From Ureibacillus endophyticus (GTDB lineage: Bacteria; Bacillota; Bacilli; Bacillales_A; Planococcaceae), in NCBI RefSeq assembly GCF_003628435.1, contig NZ_RBZN01000030.1, positions 1 through 41,062 of the forward strand: DNA of 41,062 nt, in the 5' to 3' direction. Shown one piece after another: positions 16,855 through 25,297 of this stretch (within the stretch, counting starts at the first letter, position 1; every line of letters begins with the position of its first letter). The translations under genes and the position numbers were made by a program. The notes under the pieces are model-generated. The model was not told the origin of the DNA, searched no databases, and saw nothing but the letters and a program-made list of their open reading frames with translations.

Positions 16855-18392
16855 GTGGAGGAGAAACTAGTGTTATATATTGAGATTCAACAATTAAAAA
16901 AGCGAGGATTGAAGATTTCACAAATCTCAAAACATTTAAATGTTGCTAGAAATACAGTTTATAAATATTTGGAAATGACATTTGAAGAGGCTCAAAATGA
17001 ATTTGTCATTCCTCATAAAGCAAAAAAATTAGACCCTTATAAAGATTGGATTGTGAATTGGTTACAAGAATTCCCGCATTTGAGTGCAGCACAAATTAAA
17101 GACTGGTTGTTGGAGCGTTGCGTTATCCTAATATAAAGGTTGGGGACAGTACCGTTCGAAGCTATGTAAATGAGATACGGGAAAAATATCAAATTGAAAA
17201 GTCATTACAGAAAAGAGATTACGAGTCTGTGGATGAACAACCAGCTGGAAAACAAATACAAGTCGATTGGGGACAAACAAAACAGAAAACAATCGATAAA
17301 AAAGAATTGAAGCTCTATTTTATCGCATTCGTTTTAGCTCACTCTAGATACAAATATATGGAGTGGCAAGATCGACCATTTACAACACAGGATACGATTC
17401 GATGTCATGAAAATGCTTTCCAATTTTTTGGAGGACGTACAGATGAAATCGTCTATGATCAAGATAACTTGATTGCAGTAAGTGAAAATGCCGGGGATAT
17501 TATATTAACAAAAGAATTTCAAGCGTATGTAAAGCAACAAAAGTTCAGGATTTATCTATGCCGCAAAGCAGATCCAGAATCAAAAGGTATGATAGAAAAT
17601 GTAGTGAAATATATTAAGGGGAATTTTGCGGATAGTCGGGTATTTAAAGATATTGAAGATTGGAATGAACGTGCCATTTCATGGTTAGCACGAACAGGCA
17701 ATTACAATATACATAACACAACAAAAAAGAGACCAGTAGAAGTGTTTGTCGTCGAAAAGCAACACCTACAACCAGTCTCATCCCTGCTTAATTTAACAGA
17801 AAATATAACTAACCAAAGTATAACAAGGAACGTAGCAAAGGACAACACCATACGCTTTGAATCGAACCGTTATTCAGTTCCACTGGGGACATTTAATAAG
17901 CAACAACAAGTGTTTATCGAGATAAAAGATGGCAAACGGTTAGTCATTCGCCTTTCACCTACAGGTGAATCGATTGCGGAACATTCAATTTGTCGGGAAA
18001 AGGGAAAATTAATTAAGAATTCGAATCATAAGCGTGATCGTTCACACACAATTGAAGTTCTAAAAAAAGAAGTGCTTCAGTTATTCCCCTATGAATCTGC
18101 ATCTTCTTACATTCAGCAAATATGCGATAAATATGGGAGGTATCGTCGGGATCAATTAGCCATTTTAAAGAAATTAGCGGAAGAAGAACCCGAAATGATT
18201 CCTGTAGCACTTGATAAGTGTATCCAAGAAAAACTGTATAGTGCAAATGATTTTCGGGATGTACTCTATTATCTCAAGAAAACCAAACTGAAGGAATCAG
18301 CAAGTATAGAATCAGGCAAAGGAACAATACCGTCCATCTCGGTTAAAACGAGAGATTTTAAAGAATATTTAAAAGCTATGGGAGGTGTTTGA
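16855..18392 (+). pseudogene. istA: istA transposase of IS21 element, broken by a 5-bp tandem duplication
   Basis: The transposase is readable as two overlapping frames, 16855-17136 and 17118-18392. The first holds the N-terminal helix-turn-helix (LKISQISKHLNVARNTVYKY). The second holds the DDE integrase core: QVDWGQT (Asp), DEIVYDQDN (Asp), PESKGMIENVVKYIKG (Glu), plus the C-terminal beta domain. At 17115-17124 the sequence GCGTT occurs twice in tandem. Removing one copy restores a continuous DWLLER-YPNIKVG reading, so the break is a recent +5 duplication and not a programmed shift. The GTG start follows AGGAGG. All catalytic residues remain, so a revertant would be active. Confidence 0.92.
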
Positions 18393-18393
18393 G

Positions 18394-19143
18394 GTGAGTA
18401 AAAGTGTTTCAGATATCCAGATTTATTTTAAACAATTGCGACTAGCTGAAACAGCAGAGGGGCTTCCAGAGCTCATCCGCTTAGCAGAGCAATCTTCATG
18501 GACCTACTTAGAGCTTTTGGAACAACTAACAACATATGAAATTCAAAAACGTGAAATAAAGAGTATTGAAAAGCGAATGAAATGGGCACAATTTCCATAC
18601 CAAAAAACACTTCAGGAATTTCAAATAGAAGAACAAACAGCATTAACTGAAAGACAATTAAAACAGCTTAGTGAGCTAAACTGGCTAGAGCAATTTTGTA
18701 ATCTAATTTTATTAGGACCACCTGGTGTTGGTAAAACATTCTTAGCAATTGGATTAGGAATAGAAGCTATTCGCAAGGGATATCAAGTGACTTTTGTGAC
18801 GATGGGAGAACTCGTTCAGCTCTTAAAAACGCAGGAGTTTACGCGTAAGGCCCAGCTGCAATTAAAGAGGCTCCAATCCTCGGATTTAATCATTATTGAC
18901 GATATTATGTATATGGCTATGGATCAACGAGAAGCGAATCTATTCTTTCAACTAGTCAATCAGCTTTATGAAAGAAGTTCGATTATTTTAACTTCTAATA
19001 AAGGTCCTGAGCAATGGACGGAGTTAGTCGGTGATCAGGGAATTATGACGGCCATATTAGACAGGCTGTTACACCGAGTTGAGGTAATTCATATGAACAG
19101 TGATAGTTACAGATTAAAGCATCAACAACGTGTTTTTAATTAG
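18394..19143 (+). CDS. istB: IstB, AAA+ ATPase helper of IS21 transposition
   Basis: A DnaC/DnaA-like ATPase of 249 residues that selects target DNA and activates IstA. Walker A is LLGPPGVGKTF (about 107-117). Walker B is LIIDDIMY, followed by sensor regions ILTSNKGPEQW and ILDRLLHR. It appears intact. The start is placed at the GTG at 18394, 8 bp after the GGAGGT ribosome site, which lies in the last codons of istA. An upstream GTG at 18385 overlaps that ribosome site and is less likely. The gap to the istA stop is 1 bp, so translation is probably coupled. Confidence 0.92.
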   Translation: MSKSVSDIQIYFKQLRLAETAEGLPELIRLAEQSSWTYLELLEQLTTYEIQKREIKSIEKRMKWAQFPYQKTLQEFQIEEQTALTERQLKQLSELNWLEQFCNLILLGPPGVGKTFLAIGLGIEAIRKGYQVTFVTMGELVQLLKTQEFTRKAQLQLKRLQSSDLIIIDDIMYMAMDQREANLFFQLVNQLYERSSIILTSNKGPEQWTELVGDQGIMTAILDRLLHRVEVIHMNSDSYRLKHQQRVFN

Positions 19144-19199
19144 CTAAAAGTGTTCAAACGATTCGAGCAAAAAATGTTCATTTGGACTTGACGGCGACA

Positions 19200-19204
19200 A
19201 GTTC
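19200..19204. repeat. Right copy of the IS21 target-site duplication (AGTTC)
   Basis: This directly follows the GGCGACA end of the element and is identical to 16737-16741. Confidence 0.9.
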
Positions 19205-19246
19205 TCATTTTAATTCTTTTTCATTGATTTTAATAACTGAAAGCAA

Positions 19247-19915
19247 TTATGCACTTCCTTTGTAAATGTTATTGTGAAATTCCTCTTTATTTTTGTCTCC
19301 TTCAAAGTACTCCATTATTTTATGTGGATCTGCACATATGTCTTCCCGTTTAATCACTTTTTTTATTGTTAAAACCATTATCTTTAAATCATTTAATAAA
19401 CTAATATTATCTATATACTTTACATCCAAATTGCATTTTTCATCCCACGATAGATAATTTCTCCCCCTTACTTGTGCGAGCCCAGTTAATCCTGGTCTTA
19501 CTTCATGACGTCTTTTTTGATAATCATTATATAATTCCAGATACTCTACAAGTAAAGGTCTAGGTCCTATTAATGACATTTCACCCTTCAAAATATTAAA
19601 AAGCTGCGGCAATTCGTCTAAGCTTGTTGATCTTAATAACAGTCCAAATTTTGTTAATCTTATCGTTTCAGGAAGTAATTCACCGAATGCATCCCGTTCA
19701 TTAGTCATTGTTCGAAATTTATACAAAGTAAAGATTTCTCCATTTTTCCCTGGCCTTTCTTGCTTAAAAATAATTGGACTACCAAGTTTTGTTTTAACTA
19801 AAATCGAAACCAGTAAAAAAAGAGGACTAAGGAATACAATAGCTGCAAATGAAATAAGTAAATCAATTAATCTTTTAATAACTTTTTCGTAAAACTTTCC
19901 AGTAAAAATGTTCAA
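19247..19915 (-). CDS. Initiating phosphoglycosyl transferase (EpsL/CapM/WcaJ-type, monotopic)
   Basis: A monotopic phosphoglycosyl transferase of 222 residues. It joins a sugar-1-phosphate from a UDP-sugar to undecaprenyl phosphate to start each repeat unit. The re-entrant N-terminal helix (about 14-38) is followed by IIFKQERPGKNGEIF, LYKFRTM, the catalytic STSLDELPQLFN (Asp-Glu pair), SLIGPRPLLVEY and RPGLTGLAQVRGRNYLSW. This appears to be the only working PGT in the window, because a second copy at 12130-12711 is decayed. The TTG start is preceded by AGGAG. The IS21 element lies immediately downstream and separates it from the dehydratase gene. Confidence 0.93.
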   Translation of the reverse strand: MNIFTGKFYEKVIKRLIDLLISFAAIVFLSPLFLLVSILVKTKLGSPIIFKQERPGKNGEIFTLYKFRTMTNERDAFGELLPETIRLTKFGLLLRSTSLDELPQLFNILKGEMSLIGPRPLLVEYLELYNDYQKRRHEVRPGLTGLAQVRGRNYLSWDEKCNLDVKYIDNISLLNDLKIMVLTIKKVIKREDICADPHKIMEYFEGDKNKEEFHNNIYKGSA

Positions 19916-20152
19916 GTATCATCACTCCTGTAGCATTGATCAATTTCCTCACCCATAATAAATTGATACCTAACTAATCCAAATACCCAAATGAATCAAA
20001 AAATTACTATAAATATATTAATGCTTACAGATATCAAAAAATTACTATTTCATCATTCGATACATCAAAAATGGCTTATTTTTTTAAAAAAGTTACCTAA
20101 GTACAATAAAAAAATATCTAATAATTCAAAAAAATATTTTATACCAAATGAG

Positions 20153-20222
20153 TAATAGGTACAAAAACCTATTATTGGACAAAAAATAAAACATCCCTAA
20201 AAGTCTTAATTAAAGACTTTTT
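20153..20222 (-). terminator. Terminator hairpins in the gap 19916-20261
   Basis: The 346-bp gap between the Eis-like gene and the PGT holds no gene. AAAGTC (20200-20205) TTAATTAA GACTTT (20214-20219) forms a hairpin just below the Eis-like gene, with A/T runs on both sides. A second perfect 8-bp stem, TAATAGGT/ACCTATTA, spans 20153-20174. The first is the likely terminator of the Eis-like gene. Confidence 0.5.
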
Positions 20223-20261
20223 GGAATGCTTTGTAACTACCTTATTAAAATTTTGCTCTCT

Positions 20262-21467
20262 TTAAAAGTAATCGATAAATGTAGGAATCCCAACTGGAAT
20301 GATGTCCTCTAACACCGTAATTATTTCACTTTTACCTTTTAATCGTTCAATTTTTTCAAGATATTTTGGTCGTTTGTATCCTAAAATCATCGTAGTTAAT
20401 GTTTGAATCGACATCATAACCAAAATATCCGACTTCTCATTTCCCTCATCGATTTTTTTCACTTTAACTTTCCAATCATTTGATGTAATTTCATATATTC
20501 CATTATTCCACTCTGCTAACCGATCTGTTATTTTTAATTGAATGTGGAAATTAGGCTCATCAAAAGGAAATCGTTCAAGGAATTTTTCAACATCCACGAT
20601 ACGAGCCATAAAGTACGGAGAGACTTTTTGTATAATCTCACTATCCTCTAATAAAAACGCAACTGGCTCATTTCCTGCTGTTTTTCCGTATGCATTATAT
20701 ACCATTGATTTATGGGCAGAAACGAAATTCCATAATCCTTTCCGCGCTTCTTCTTGTAAATACACAATTTCATCAATGTAAAAGTTTTCTTCCATAATTC
20801 GATAAAACAGATATCCTTGAGGAATATCATTTTCATCATAATATACTGCTGCCTGCAACTGTACATTGGTATCGACAAATTTTTCTTCCCAATAATCCTC
20901 ATGGAATTTTTCATTCCAAGCAATTGAATTACGAATCATCACTCCATGGGTTCTAGATGCATATCGCTCATATACACTAATTACTTCTTCACTTAATGTT
21001 TCTACTCGTCGCATTTTTCCCGACACTTCAGCGTAGTGTGGAAATTGTGTATCCTTTACTTGAAACTCTACAATATCACATATTATCTCCCATCCTTTTT
21101 TCCGATAATAAGGAATTGAAAAGGGAAATAAATAGGATATATAACGTCCCTCTTGTCGCATTATAATCAAAGTTTTTTTAATTAGTTGGTCCATTAAACC
21201 CTTTTTGGAGTATTCAGGATACGTACCAATTGCGGTGATCCCCCCCATTTCATAACATTCACCAAATACATTTACTTGAAAAGGTAAACTTAAAATTTGG
21301 GAAACCAGTTGATCACCATCAAACCACCCTAAAGCATGTCCGACATGAAACTGTCTACTCTTTTCACTAACATATTTGCGATCTTTCTTGATAGACAAAG
21401 ACATTTGAAAAACATAATTTAATAATTCAATGGATTGTGCCATCTCATCCATTCGAATTTCTCGCAT
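20262..21467 (-). CDS. Eis-like GNAT N-acetyltransferase
   Basis: A 401-residue protein with the three-part Eis architecture: an N-terminal GNAT domain containing MGGITAIGTYPEYSKKGLMDQ (acetyl-CoA loop, about 67-87), a second GNAT-like domain (KGLWNFVSAHKSMVY), and a C-terminal SCP2-like domain ending PVGIPTFIDYF, where the free C-terminus belongs to the active site in this family. Eis proteins acetylate amines of aminoglycosides, polyamines or peptides; the substrate here is unknown and it may have nothing to do with the glycan. The start is placed at the ATG at 21467 (MREIRMDEMAQ), after an AAGGG ribosome site. A TTG at 21503 would add 12 residues without family support. A second, partial copy of the gene lies at 23786-23888. 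Confidence 0.85.
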   Translation of the reverse strand: MREIRMDEMAQSIELLNYVFQMSLSIKKDRKYVSEKSRQFHVGHALGWFDGDQLVSQILSLPFQVNVFGECYEMGGITAIGTYPEYSKKGLMDQLIKKTLIIMRQEGRYISYLFPFSIPYYRKKGWEIICDIVEFQVKDTQFPHYAEVSGKMRRVETLSEEVISVYERYASRTHGVMIRNSIAWNEKFHEDYWEEKFVDTNVQLQAAVYYDENDIPQGYLFYRIMEENFYIDEIVYLQEEARKGLWNFVSAHKSMVYNAYGKTAGNEPVAFLLEDSEIIQKVSPYFMARIVDVEKFLERFPFDEPNFHIQLKITDRLAEWNNGIYEITSNDWKVKVKKIDEGNEKSDILVMMSIQTLTTMILGYKRPKYLEKIERLKGKSEIITVLEDIIPVGIPTFIDYF

Positions 21468-21750
21468 GACTAACCCTTTTCTCTGATTCACATTTATCAC
21501 CAATCATTATATTATTGACTTATTTTGCATCAAATAAAAAAAATTATGTTGATATTAAGAATATTGTTAAATAATCGTCTTTTATATTTAGAAACGAACA
21601 CAATAGCTATTAACATTTCCGTGTTTAATGAGCTACACTTGTACTATCCATATCCATATAAATCTCCTTCCGTACATAATTAGTTGACTAGATCATTGGT
21701 ACGTTTGGAGTATTTTTTGTTCATAGCTAACCTTTTTAGAACCCCTATAC

Positions 21751-22021
21751 AAATGTCAATTTAATCATGTACAAAAACGCTCGTTTAACCATGTACATTT
21801 TTGATCCCCAGTGTATATTACAACTTTACTTGGAGGGGCGAGTATGATAGCCTTGTTTGGTCAGCCAGCCCTTGTAATAGCTGGCTTTTGGCTGACGAAT
21901 CATGCGAGTAGAGGTCTCCATGTCAAGTTGTAATTATTCATAAACATGTATAGAGAAACGCATTTCGAACGAAAGTGTACATGCTTAGACAATCAAAAAT
22001 GTACACTTTGATACGGACATT
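21751..22021. mobile_element. 271-bp non-coding mini-element with IS21-like ends
   Basis: The ends are inverted: AAATGTC at 21751 and GACATT at 22021. Each carries two ATGTACA-type repeats at matching offsets of +16 and about +40 (21767 and 21791 on the left; 22005 and 21982 inwards on the right). The 24-bp spacing equals that of the IS21 element at 16742-19199, although the repeat sequence differs. TATAC flanks both sides (21746-21750 and 22022-22026) as a probable 5-bp target duplication. No transposase frame lies inside. It is either an internally deleted IS21-family copy or a MITE mobilised in trans. If the true ends are TGTC/GACA, the element is 21754-22019 and the flanking match is accidental. 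Confidence 0.7.
21817..21934. repeat. Nested inverted repeats inside the mini-element
   Basis: ATTACAACTTTACTTGG (21817-21833) is the inverse of CCATGTCAAGTTGTAAT (21918-21934) with two mismatches. Within it GCCAGC (21864-21869) pairs with GCTGGC (21880-21885), while the overlapping GTCAGCC (21860-21866) can pair instead with GGCTGAC (21890-21896). The inner pairings exclude each other, so two folds are possible. This is the most strongly structured non-coding stretch of the window. Confidence 0.7.
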
Positions 22022-22060
22022 TATACCCCTACATAGAAGGGGTTTCATTTAACAAATAAT

Positions 22061-22087
22061 AGCGCCCTCGCATTTTACGTGGGCGCT
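22061..22087 (-). terminator. Intrinsic terminator below the flippase gene
   Basis: AGCGCCC (22061-22067) pairs with GGGCGCT (22081-22087). On the minus strand the stem is followed by ATTATTTGTT. It lies about 120 bp beyond the flippase stop codon. A weaker stem, ACCCCT/AGGGGT, follows at about 22025-22043. Confidence 0.55.
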
Positions 22088-22207
22088 TGTATGATGCTAA
22101 CTACTTTTAAATTCTCAAATCAAAATTTACTCACTCTAAATCCAAACAAACTCTAGTAAGATGCATAACACTTACGGTATTTTAATAATATTCTAATTAT
22201 TTTTCCA

Positions 22208-23737
22208 CTAACTCACCAATTTTATTCTATTCCTTATTAATCCTTTTAATAATTCATTAATATATTTAAATTCCATAGTTTTATTAAATAATATTAGGAA
22301 AATAAAATTTGGTATTGTTATACAAATTACTAGTTGAAGAATAAAGTTGACAATAGAACTATCACTAAATATATTTGCTATATAATACGTTATTATACAA
22401 GTAACAAATGTTACTATTCCATATAATAAATATTTCCTAAAAAATGGTATAGCAGATGATTTAAATCCATGTTTATAAAGAACAAAAGGTTCAACCCAGA
22501 AACAAGTTGTTAAGGTACTTATAGTTGTTGCTAATAAAACTCCATTTATCCCGAATGACTTTACTAATATTAAGGAAAAAGCTAGGTTTATAATTGCTTC
22601 AAATATTGGCTTATGTCTGTCATAATAATACAATCCAAATGCATCCTTAAAAGTCAAAACAGACATTCTCATACCACTTAAATAAAAATTTAAAATTATT
22701 AATAAGACTGTAAATTTATTTAAAATATACTCATTCCCAATCCATAATTGAATAAATGAATTAAATAGAATTACAAGGCATATTGCGGAAAAACCATATA
22801 TCCAAAAGTTCATAAATAAAACTATATTAAAGATATATATTTTTTTATCATCTTTTTCAGTAGCTCCTAAATTACCAACACTGGCAGTAATTGATAAAAA
22901 CACTTGTCCTAATACTGTATTTAATGCATTTATAATAAGTTGGTAATTCGAATATAAACCTACTAAATTTAAACCTATAAATTTAGAAATTACAATATTA
23001 CTTGTTGAATTTACTACAACTCCTCCTAATCTATGAGCTACCATTGCACGAACATTTCTAGAAATCTCATTCATAACTTCCTTACTTAACTTCCGAACCG
23101 ATACATCTTTTAAATAAGGATAAAGTCTATTTGCAGTTTTCGAAACAATAATATTTTCCATAAAGGTTACTATTAACTGACAAGTAAGGAATAATATAAA
23201 ATTGTGTGTTAAAAGTAATATGAAAATTTGTATAATATTCAAAATAGCAAAAAAGCTATAACTGTAAAAGGTTGCTATATAGCGTTTTTGGTCTGCAATA
23301 ATTAAAGAACGTTTATATGAATAAAAATAAGAAATCGCTGTATTTGCAACAAATAAAGAAAAAATTAAATGCACACTAGGAATATCCGGCATAGTTTTTA
23401 TAAATAAGCTAATAAATGGAGTAAATATAGTCCCCAAAACTATTATTAAAATCCCTATAATTATATAAACCTTTTGATAAAGTTTCATTAGGGATTTAAC
23501 ATCTTCAATATTATTATTAGCAAGCGGTTTATATAAACTAAAAATCATGGCTGGGCCTATTCCGAGCTCAACCAATGATAACAAACTAATTATATTTGCA
23601 AATAAAGCATTTAGACTTAAGTAATCAACCCCTAGTTCGCCAATAAATACTATTCTTGCAATAAAACTTATTAATATACCAATTAATTGGCCAAGAAAAG
23701 CTACTAATAGGTTTTTTAACGAACTTTTTATACGCAT
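22208..23737 (-). CDS. Wzx-type lipid-linked oligosaccharide flippase (PST family)
   Basis: A membrane protein of 509 residues with about 12-14 predicted helices. The N-terminal pattern NLLVAFLGQLIGILISFIAR and LSLVELGIGPAMIFSLYKPL (about 54-73) is typical of the polysaccharide transporter/MOP superfamily. Later conserved features are FGINGVLLATTIST and VEPFVLYKHGF. It would move the undecaprenyl-linked repeat unit to the outer face. AAGGAG precedes the ATG. Base composition is more AT-rich than in the core genes. Homologous pieces of the Eis-like gene lie on both sides of it, which hints that it entered by a duplication or recombination event. Confidence 0.88.
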   Translation of the reverse strand: MRIKSSLKNLLVAFLGQLIGILISFIARIVFIGELGVDYLSLNALFANIISLLSLVELGIGPAMIFSLYKPLANNNIEDVKSLMKLYQKVYIIIGILIIVLGTIFTPFISLFIKTMPDIPSVHLIFSLFVANTAISYFYSYKRSLIIADQKRYIATFYSYSFFAILNIIQIFILLLTHNFILFLTCQLIVTFMENIIVSKTANRLYPYLKDVSVRKLSKEVMNEISRNVRAMVAHRLGGVVVNSTSNIVISKFIGLNLVGLYSNYQLIINALNTVLGQVFLSITASVGNLGATEKDDKKIYIFNIVLFMNFWIYGFSAICLVILFNSFIQLWIGNEYILNKFTVLLIILNFYLSGMRMSVLTFKDAFGLYYYDRHKPIFEAIINLAFSLILVKSFGINGVLLATTISTLTTCFWVEPFVLYKHGFKSSAIPFFRKYLLYGIVTFVTCIITYYIANIFSDSSIVNFILQLVICITIPNFIFLILFNKTMEFKYINELLKGLIRNRIKLVS

Positions 23738-23785
23738 AAAATCTCCTTTTACCTTTATAAAAGTATTGAATACTCTTCAAAAAAA

Positions 23786-23888
23786 TCATTTGAAGAATTT
23801 TTCAATATTCACAATACGTGCCTTAAAGTATAGAGAGATTTTTTGTATAATCTCACTATCTTCTAATAAAAACGCCACTGGAGCATTT
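23786..23888 (-). pseudogene. Partial second copy of the Eis-like acetyltransferase gene
   Basis: The minus strand encodes APVAFLLEDSEIIQKISLYF and then KARIVNIEKFFK before a stop. The Eis-like protein at 20262-21467 has the near-identical EPVAFLLEDSEIIQKVSPYF and MARIVDVEKFLE. At base level roughly 91 positions align with about 12 differences by eye (20577-20667 against 23796-23886). No other part of the gene is present. It is a relic in the same orientation as the intact copy, with the flippase and mini-element between them. Confidence 0.85.
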
Positions 23889-23921
23889 TATGATTATTAT
23901 TGAGCGCTCTTTTATTTAACA

Positions 23922-23952
23922 AAAAATACAAGTGATATTATTTCACTTGTAC
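23922..23952 (-). terminator. Intrinsic terminator of galE
   Basis: TACAAGTGA (23928-23936) pairs perfectly with TCACTTGTA (23944-23952). On the minus strand the 9-bp stem is followed by TTTTTTG. It is 94 bp beyond the galE stop, so galE and the downstream flippase are probably separate units. Confidence 0.8.
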
Positions 23953-24045
23953 TCTAGTTAATGGTTAAACTCAGTCAGTATTACCTCTCTAAACTGATGA
24001 CCTTATTTTGTAATTTAACCTTTTTCATAGATTACAACATATTAT

Positions 24046-25050
24046 TTATGTTATATCCCACAATTTATTTTTCTCAAATCGCCAAGCATCTCGGCACATT
24101 GTAACAAGGTCTCGCTTTGCTGTCCACCCTAGCTCCCTTTTGGCTTTTGAAGCATCAGCATAGCATGAAGCGATATCCCCAGGTCTCCTTTCAACAATTT
24201 CATAAGGGATTTCAATGTCATTTGCTTTTTCAAAAGCTTTCACTAATTCTAGTACACTAGTACCTTTTCCAGTCCCCAAATTATAAATATGAACACCTTC
24301 TGTTAAGTTTTCTAAAGCGGCAAGATGCCCTTCAGCCAGGTCTACTACATGAATGTAATCTCGAACACCTGTACCATCCACAGTTGGATAGTCATTTCCA
24401 AAAATACGTAATTTCTCAAGTTTACCTTTTGCCACTTGAGTTATATATGGCATAAGATTATTTGGTATTCCATTAGGTGCTTCACCAATCAAACCACTCT
24501 CATGAGCTCCTACTGGGTTGAAATATCGAAGAATTGATACTGAAAATGCTGGATTTGCACTCACTATATCTGTTAAAATTCGCTCACTAATAGCCTTTGT
24601 TTCACCATAGGGATTAGTTGTTGGCAAGAGATCCATTGTCTCTACAAAAGGCACTCTATTGTCTCCATACACGGTTGCTGATGAACTAAATACAAATTTA
24701 TTTACCTCATATTTCTGACAAGCTTTTGTAATAACCATTGTGCTAACTATATTGTTGTAATAATAGTCTAAGGGCTTTTTCACTGATTCACCAACCGCTT
24801 TAAGACCAGCAAAATGAATAACTCCATCTAATTCATGACTGGAAAAGATGGTGTCAATTGCTTCTTCATCAGTTACATCTATCTGATAGAATCTAATTGC
24901 TTTATTTGTTATTTGCTTTATTTTATTTATAGAATCGGGTTCACTATTACAAAGATTATCTACAATAATTATTGTATGCCCCGCTTCGAGTAAAGCAACA
25001 CACGTATGTGAGCCTATATATCCAGCACCACCTGTAACTAGAATATTCAA
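24046..25050 (-). CDS. galE: UDP-glucose 4-epimerase (GalE)
   Basis: An SDR epimerase that interconverts UDP-Glc and UDP-Gal (possibly also the GlcNAc/GalNAc forms) for the polysaccharide. Motifs: NILVTGGAGYIGSHTCVALL, GVIHFAGLKAVGESV, FSSSATVYG (catalytic Ser), NPYGETKAISERIL (YxxxK), ILRYFNPVGAHESGLIGE and GDIASCYADASKAKRELGW. The start is placed at the TTG at 25050, because GGGGGTGAGG precedes it and the protein then begins MNILVTGG as in its relatives. An ATG at 25074 would add eight non-conserved residues. The phosphatase is upstream and a terminator follows. Confidence 0.94.
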   Translation of the reverse strand: MNILVTGGAGYIGSHTCVALLEAGHTIIIVDNLCNSEPDSINKIKQITNKAIRFYQIDVTDEEAIDTIFSSHELDGVIHFAGLKAVGESVKKPLDYYYNNIVSTMVITKACQKYEVNKFVFSSSATVYGDNRVPFVETMDLLPTTNPYGETKAISERILTDIVSANPAFSVSILRYFNPVGAHESGLIGEAPNGIPNNLMPYITQVAKGKLEKLRIFGNDYPTVDGTGVRDYIHVVDLAEGHLAALENLTEGVHIYNLGTGKGTSVLELVKAFEKANDIEIPYEIVERRPGDIASCYADASKAKRELGWTAKRDLVTMCRDAWRFEKNKLWDIT

Positions 25051-25297
25051 TGCCTCACCCCCAATATTTCCCATTATCCCATTACTTAATAAGCTTTTAT
25101 TAAAAAATACAAAATACCTATTGCAACAAAAAATAAAATAGTATCAAAAAATAATTCTTATAAATCAAGAGATTAAGTTATTATTTAACAGGAATATTAG
25201 TAGAATTTCAGGCATGATTAACCCTTATGATTCACTCTAATCGCAAATAGATATATTAATGACTGATTTTACTTCAATAAAAAGTTTATGATAGTTA

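Larger units (their letters stand above)
16742..19199 (+). mobile_element. IS21-family insertion sequence, complete ends, 2458 bp
   Basis: The left end is TGTAACCG and the right end reads TGTCGCCG on the minus strand. Both ends carry two matching internal repeats at identical offsets: TTAACA at +19 and TGAACA at +43 on the left, TGAACA at +19 and +43 on the right (inverted). Such 24-bp-spaced terminal repeats are typical of IS21 elements. Inside are istA and istB in tandem on the plus strand, opposite to the capsule genes. AGTTC flanks both ends. It landed between the sugar transferase at 19247 and the dehydratase at 15728. The istA frame is broken, so this copy probably cannot move by itself. 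Confidence 0.95.

Noticed and set aside
17115-17136. Programmed ribosomal frameshift in istA
   Set aside because: There is no slippery heptamer, IS21 istA is normally a single frame, and the exact GCGTT tandem repeat explains the shift as a mutation.
21817-21934. Riboswitch or CRISPR-like repeat
   Set aside because: There is no downstream gene in the right position and orientation and no repeat-spacer periodicity. The inverted repeats are better explained as part of the mini-element.
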